Shown here: positions 52,282 through 64,000 of the stretch, piece after piece
Numbering within the stretch: the stretch's first letter is position 1
How the letters are laid out: each line of letters begins with the position of its first letter
NCBI GenBank assembly: GCA_028622995.1
Contig: JAJQJQ010000016.1
Span: 2,852,001-2,916,000 of the forward strand
DNA: 64,000 nt
Reading direction: 5' to 3'
Origin: Panagrolaimus kolymaensis
Taxonomy: Eukaryota; Nematoda; Chromadorea; Rhabditida; Panagrolaimidae
The notes under the pieces: model-generated
Told to the model about the DNA's origin: nothing
The model's input: only the letters and a program-made list of their open reading frames with translations
Databases searched by the model: none
Position numbers and translations under genes: made by a program

Positions 52282-55200
52282 TCATTCAGAATCACTCTCA
52301 GGAGCTTTAACTTCTTCGGATTCTGCAGGACTTGTCGCTGCTGCAACTGGAACATCATCTTCGTCATCACTATCGTCTATTCTAGCACGTTTTGCAGGTC
52401 TATCATCTTCTGATGCATTGCTTTGAGGAGAATCGGACAAGTCAGAATCATCGGACATTGGAGGAGGCACTGCATCCTGTTCTTCGTCACCAGAAGGAAT
52501 TTTTTGAGATTGTGATGCTTCATTTTCGCTTTCTGAACTTGATGAAGAAGAAACATATGCTCTTGATTTAACTAAAAATTAATGCATATTTTTAAAAATA
52601 TTGAAATAAAAACGCACCTTTGCCCTTTGGAAGTGGTTCTTCTTTAACGACAGGTCTTTTCTCCTTTCGTTTCTTTTTCGGAGCTTTATTTTCGCCTTCA
52701 CTTCCAGTGCCTTCAGCTCCTTCACGTTTTCGTTTTCTTCTTTTTTCCTTCTTTCTTTTCTTCCTCTCTTCTCCATCAACTTGGCCCATATCTTCGGAAT
52801 CATTAACAAAATCATCTTCTTCTCGATTTTTCTTTCTACGGCCTCCTGATTTCTTTTTACCTTCTTTGTCTTTTTCCTTTTCATCATTAACCTTAAAAAA
52901 TCACATAAAATTTTGAAAAATAAAAGGAAAAAATAAAATACCTGAGAAACTTTCAACATTTCTTTTGTTCTTTCAACAAATAAAGCACGTTGTCTTCTTA
53001 GTTTTTCTTCTTCTTCGAGTTGTTTCAGCATTTCTTCTCTTTCTTCTTCTTTTCGCTTTCGAAGTTGTTGTTCTCTATCAGCTTTAATTTTCTCTTGTTT
53101 CTTACGTTCTTCTGTTTCTTTTTTAAAAGCATTATTGTAAACATGTTTTGCTTGTTGAAGAAGATCGCTACAAGTTTGAGCTTCCTTTTCGCAAACAGTT
53201 CGACTAATATATCGATATTTTACCACGACTTCATCAGCTTGTTTAGATATATAAGAAAATGTTTTATGGCAAATCTTTAGGTCATCAAGAGCTCCACCAA
53301 GTTCGGCTAAGGTTGCTTTTTCTTCACTCAAAATCTGAGTTGACATCGAAAGAATCACAATTGCGAGGCTGTACCGTACAAGTAAATTATCAGGAGCTTC
53401 TAACACCGCCTAAAAAAATAATAATAAAGGAAAAATAAACAACAAAATAACTAACTCTTTGAAGTAAATCTCTGCATTCAATCCAATTGCCAGCTCTCCA
53501 AGAAGCTCGTGCAGCATACTGTAGTAGTTGAACATCGAATTGTCGTTTTTGGCGTTTCATAAAGTTTTTATAAATTTGCAAAGCAACTTGGTACTGTCGA
53601 TTGTCCATGTGGATATGAGCAAGGTTTAGGAAAACATCAGTAAGTTCAGGCTGCGCCTCTCGCACTTGTGAATATACTTCCCTAGCATCTTGAGTTTGAC
53701 CTCTATGAACAAGAACGCATCCAACACCATTAGCACCCCAAGCATTATGTGGATGATGTTTCAGGACTTTTAAAAAACAATTCATGGCGTGATCACGACA
53801 TTTCTTAATTTTTTCCTGAACAAATTGCTTTTTAATTAGATTGAATTAAACAAAAAAAAATACTTTTTCATCCTTTTCACCACTTTTAATATTATAAAGA
53901 GCTTCCAGCCAAACATTTCCTAATCCAGTGAGCGCATAAACATCATCTTTATGGTTATTCAATTTAAGAACATTTTCATAATTACTTTGAGCTGATTTTG
54001 TTTCTCCATTTACCATATGTAAGTTGGCAATAAAAAGATGAGGTACTTGACTTTCTTCATCAACGGCGATCGCTTTGTTATAACTGTCCATAGCTAATGT
54101 TGTGTTTCCTCTTTCTCTCCAAATACAACCAAGTCGTAAAATAGCTAAAAACAATAAACGTAAATCATTTTAAATAAACTTGACTTACAATCCACATGAT
54201 CAGGTTTTCGGTTCAAAATTTCATTGTAGAGTTCTTCAGCAATATCCAGTCGGCTTAAAGCTTCATAAAGTCTTCCAATGTTGTATTGAACTGCTGTAAG
54301 ACGGGCTTCATCTTCATCAAAAAGAAGAGAACCATTTTTTTGCTGCAAAAGTTCTTCGGCTTTTTCATAATAGGCTTTAGCTTCTTCATAATTTCCAAGT
54401 TGAAAATGTAATGCGCCAATGTTACAGTAGATTTCTGCAGGCACTGGAAAATCATCCATTGTTTCTAACATTATACATCCTTTTTCATATTTTTTGAGAG
54501 CATCTAGCGGCTTTGTTGCTTCTTGGAGTTGAGCAAGTTCAAAAATAACTTCAACATCTTCAGGATTCATTTCATGAACTTTTCGTAAATATTCTTCACC
54601 TTTACGAAGACAATCCCGAATTTCATCATTTTCAATAGGTCCTTGATAACGAGTATAAATTGAGCCAAGAACTTTCAATGTTTCATAATCTTCAGGATAT
54701 TCTTTTATAACTTTTTCAAAACATTCAATTGCCTAAAAAAGAAAACATTATATTCGAAGTGTTTATAAATGCTAACCTGTTTAAATTCGGTTTTACCAAG
54801 ATGCAGTTGTCCTAAACCATACCAAGGAATTACGAATTTAGGAGAAAATGTTGAAGCTTGATGATAATATCTATATGCTTTTTCATAGTCTTTTTCAAAA
54901 TGATAGCATCTTGCAACTAAATAAAGGCTTTCTGCTTTAAGTTCTGGTTGAATACAATTTTCATATGCTGACCATGCCATCTCTTGAGCTTTTTTGACAT
55001 CCTATAAATAATAAGGTGAAAATTTAGGTAAAATATTATTATAGAACATACTTTTTCCAAAAAATAAATATTTGCTAATTGATTGAGGATGATAGGATTT
55101 GTTTTGTCCATTTTATGACAAGCAGTAAGAGCAGTTTTGGCAATTGGATCATTTTCATGATAGAGACAAACGGCAAGAGCGGTTCGAGCAGATATATTAG

Positions 55201-55821
55201 ATGGATCGAGTTGTATCACACGGTTGAATGCAGCTCTAAAAACATTATCGTTAAAAAATAACATGAATTCAAAGACATACTTGGCTTTTTCATAATTTTT
55301 TAATTTCAAATAACAATATCCAAATCCAAGTCGAACTTCAGCTGGTAAATCAGGCTTATACCGTAATGCTTTTCGGAAAAATGCCAAGGCTGCATCATAT
55401 AATCCAGAAGAATAATTTTCTAAAGCTCGTCCAATAATTGCAGATGTATCATTTGAACGGTAATTGATAACATAATCGAATTGTGCTCTGGCTTGTCCAG
55501 ATTTTTGAGTTTCAAGTAAACAGAAAAACGCTCTGAAAACTTTTTTATTATCAAATAGTCTTTATGTTGTTATTATTATTATTACTTACCGGCCTATGAG
55601 ATGCACTGCGTCATACATCATCAGCTTATCAGCAGTAGTGTACAGTAATGTAGCTTTACTCCAGTAATCACGTCGTTCTTTTTCATTTCTTGAGTTTCTT
55701 CCTTTTTTGACGTAATATGCTGCAAGTAAATCCAAAGATCGCATTTGATCTTTGGTTTGATTTTGATCTGTTTTCTTTTGTTCAGCTTTTTCAAGAAGAA
55801 AGACGAATTCATCAAATCGTT
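52282..55821 (-). CDS. ctr-9: CTR9, PAF1-complex TPR subunit, 5' truncated
   Basis: TPR scaffold of the PAF1 transcription-elongation complex in the nucleus. Exons: 55821..55590 (broken 5' side), 55532..55281, 55235..55052, 55001..54777, 54732..54189, 54144..53864, 53815..53456, 53409..52942, 52891..52618 and 52571..52282, about 1036 codons. Conserved strings: MRSLDLLAAYYV, ALAFFRKALRYKPDLPAEVRLG, MKVLGSIY, NIGALHFQLGNYEEAK and LTGLGNVWLEALYN. A coiled coil rich in Glu/Lys/Arg and an acidic Ser/Asp tail end it. The first residues visible (RFDEFVFLLEKAE) match family positions near residue 60, so roughly 60 N-terminal residues are missing where the sequence switches to an inverted junctophilin fragment at 55822. 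As shown the gene has no start. Confidence 0.9.
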
Positions 55822-55886
55822 AATTTATAGAGGTGAATGGAAAAATGATCAACGATCTGGTTTTGGAGTTTGTGAAAGAAGTGATG
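55822..55886 (-). repeat. 65-bp inverted junctophilin fragment at rearrangement junction
   Basis: Exact reverse complement of 34821-34885 (and of 58433-58497), part of junctophilin exon 4 encoding YRGEWKNDQRSGFGVCERSD. It sits between truncated ctr-9 and the truncated TMEM208 exon with no extra bases at the right join. Relative to junctophilin in both copies it is reversed. Confidence 0.93.
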
Positions 55887-56056
55887 TTTGGTCAAAGTTT
55901 ATCTTTCTCATTGCTTTAATTCCTGTTTATGCCATCGTCAAATTATGGACAAAGGTGTTAGCTCCATGGTTCTTTGCTCCTGCTCCAGAAGATGAACAAA
56001 TGGATGATAAAAAGCTACGGAAACAACAGCGTACAAAATATGCTCGTCAACGATAA
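55887..56056 (+). pseudogene. TMEM208 3' fragment, copy B
   Basis: Last 56 codons plus stop of TMEM208 (from WSKFIFLIALIP to YARQR), identical to 32275-32444. The first exon and most of exon 2 are absent. The upstream inverted junctophilin piece happens to be open and in frame with it, making a chimeric ORF from about 55745, but no promoter or real start supports expression. Confidence 0.85.
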
Positions 56057-56673
56057 CTCTGCCATTTTTTCCTTTCTAACTTTATTTTTGTTATTTTATC
56101 TTTTGTAATTAATTTATTAACTAATTTATAATGTATTTTATTCTTTTTTACGAATTTTTTTTATTATAATAAAAATATGATTGACAAAATAAACTTTAAT
56201 AAGGCCCCTTCATTTGGTGTGTATAAACTCAAAAAATGGATGTGAACAGAATTCTTTAAAACAAAAAATGGCATTCTTGGTAAATTTAAAAGAAGAAAGT
56301 ATAGTGAAACAATAGTTATTGAAAGGAAAAAAAATTCTCAAACATGAAAATTCATTTTAACAAAATAAAATTTTAATAAACCTAAACCGTTCTGACAAAT
56401 AAATCTTTAAAAAAATAGACTTTAAATTTACATTGGGAGAAGAAGAAAATATACGATCGATAAAAACTGAAATGTGGAACGCCGTGGAAATTTAACAGTA
56501 AACAATAATAAAAAAAAAGCGGCAGTTTTGGATCCACGATTAAAATATTTATTTTGGCAGTGATTTGTAAGAGTATTTTTGATTGCATGTAAAAAATAAA
56601 TGAATGCGTAATATTAAAGAAAAAGGCATAATAACAAAAAATAATGATTGATGGTTTTAAAATGGTAAAAATA

Positions 56674-62858
<6,185 letters not shown>

Positions 62859-64000
62859 GCTCAACCAACAAAAAACTATTACAATCGGCAAAATGAAACA
62901 AAAAAATGCTCGAGAAATAAAACAGTAATGAAAAAAATTTGAAAGTAATGATGTGAATTTTCTTTAAAATAAATAAAAAAAGTAACATAAAATTTTTTTT
63001 TGGCTTTTTATAATTCTTTTTTCTCGTGGAAAATATAATAATGAAAGGAATCGAAGTCAGTCATGAACAATGCTTTTGACTATTTCTTTTCTTCCTTTTT
63101 TGATGATGAAAAGCCGTGGTCCCATTTTCTTTCCAATTACCCTTGCTATTACTACTATTATGAATTATATTCAAAACACACGCAATTTCAACTTAAAAAA
63201 AGAGAATGGCAACCAAAGGGGAAAAAAGAAGAAAGAATACATCATAAAAATAACTGTCAAAAATGAAGTAATAATTATATCTTTGATGAAGAAGAAAAAA
63301 AATCGAGAAGGATTCGGTAAAAATTTATCCATATTTTACATACTTAAAAAGAATAATTTAAAGCTTTAAATTTCAACAAACAAAAAAAGTTAGGAATGTT
63401 GTGTTTTTAAAAGCGCAGCCAACACACGCTAAAGGATCCGCGGATTACGAGAGCCAAGTAGCGACTGAGACTAGAAGCTCTGTGAGGGTTGTTGTCTCCA
63501 AAAATCCATTAAAGAATAAATGAAATTTTTTTTCTCGTTTTTTTTTTGTTGCATGGAGAAGGATTGTCCTCCTCTCATTTTACATTGCTTTAAGAAAAAA
63601 AATATAAAAAGAATAAAGCAGTTTTAAGCATGAAAAGGCCAGGTGAAAAATAAATTTAAAAAAAAGTTTCACACACAATGCCTTTATTTAAAAGGCGGCT
63701 AATTTGTTTCAAATGGGTTTTTAAAGAAGTTTTGGAAAAGAGAAGCTCGTGTGCTTCTTCTTTTTTTTAAAAGAAACAACAAAACGAAGACGACAACGAT
63801 TGCGGTGGTGGTTGTAAAGACTAAAACAGGGCATTTTTTTGCCTGAACACGCGACACAGGATTTTGATGGCGGCATTTGGAAGAAAAAGGAAGCTAGCAG
63901 CAATTGCTTTGCTATTTCTTTTCTTTTTTTTAAAGGAAGAAAAACAAAAAAGAAAAGAAAACTATGGCACTCAGTTAACTTTTTATTTTATTTATGAATT
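62859..64000. other. Upstream region of junctophilin, copy B
   Basis: 1.14 kb matching 38216-39357. No gene is recognised. The GC-richer island at about 63398-63503 lies about 1 kb upstream of the junctophilin ATG and could be promoter or 5' UTR. Confidence 0.45.

Overview
This window is nuclear DNA from a nematode. It is AT-rich. Most introns are about 45-60 bp with GT(A/T)AG donors and TTTTAG or TTTCAG acceptors. An acceptor-like TTTCAG or TTTTAG often sits directly before a start codon, as expected for spliced-leader trans-splicing. Recognisable proteins match metazoan and Caenorhabditis families (ZO-1, CED-5/DOCK, NSUN2, UPF1/SMG-2, gp78/HRDL-1, NTF2/RAN-4, TMEM208, junctophilin, eIF2-gamma, CTR9, M14 carboxypeptidases with ShKT tails). 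I cannot name the species. Gene models below were built by hand: exon phases were checked across every junction and each internal model has an exact codon count.

Layout. 1-1674 (+) is the 3' part of an SLC2-like transporter. 1933-3035 (-) is a divergent F-box/LRR-like gene and 4186-4661 (+) a small four-helix membrane protein. 5035-10114 (-) is ZO-1, 12884-18710 (-) CED-5/DOCK, 19273-21762 (-) NSUN2 and 22278-26207 (-) UPF1. 26988-28240 is a decayed region carrying two nested hAT-like MITEs. 28523-30612 (-) is gp78. A head-to-head promoter interval leads to NTF2 (31157-31605, +) and TMEM208 (31875-32444, +). Then come a junctophilin copy lacking its first two exons (33062-35880, -), eIF2-gamma (40578-42480, -), two tandem ShKT-bearing carboxypeptidases (43693-46725 and 49161-52106, -) and CTR9 (52282-55821, -).

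The most unusual structure is at the right. CTR9 stops abruptly at 55821, short of its N-terminus. Next is a 65-bp inverted piece of junctophilin (55822-55886). A second copy of the TMEM208-tail/junctophilin region then runs from 55887 to the window end. By eye it is identical to 32275-39357, except that it keeps 1,031 bp (61828-62858) absent from the first copy. That extra block holds junctophilin exons 1 and 2, so only the second copy encodes a complete junctophilin (820 aa). The pattern fits a template-switch rearrangement plus a microhomology deletion, or a haplotype/assembly join; sequence alone cannot decide.

Functionally the genes are mostly conserved housekeeping genes: cell junctions and engulfment (ZO-1, CED-5), RNA modification and decay (NSUN2, UPF1), nuclear transport (NTF2), ER targeting and quality control (TMEM208, gp78), translation initiation (eIF2-gamma), transcription elongation (CTR9) and ER-plasma membrane coupling in muscle and neurons (junctophilin). 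I see no rRNA, tRNA, CRISPR array or prokaryotic element.
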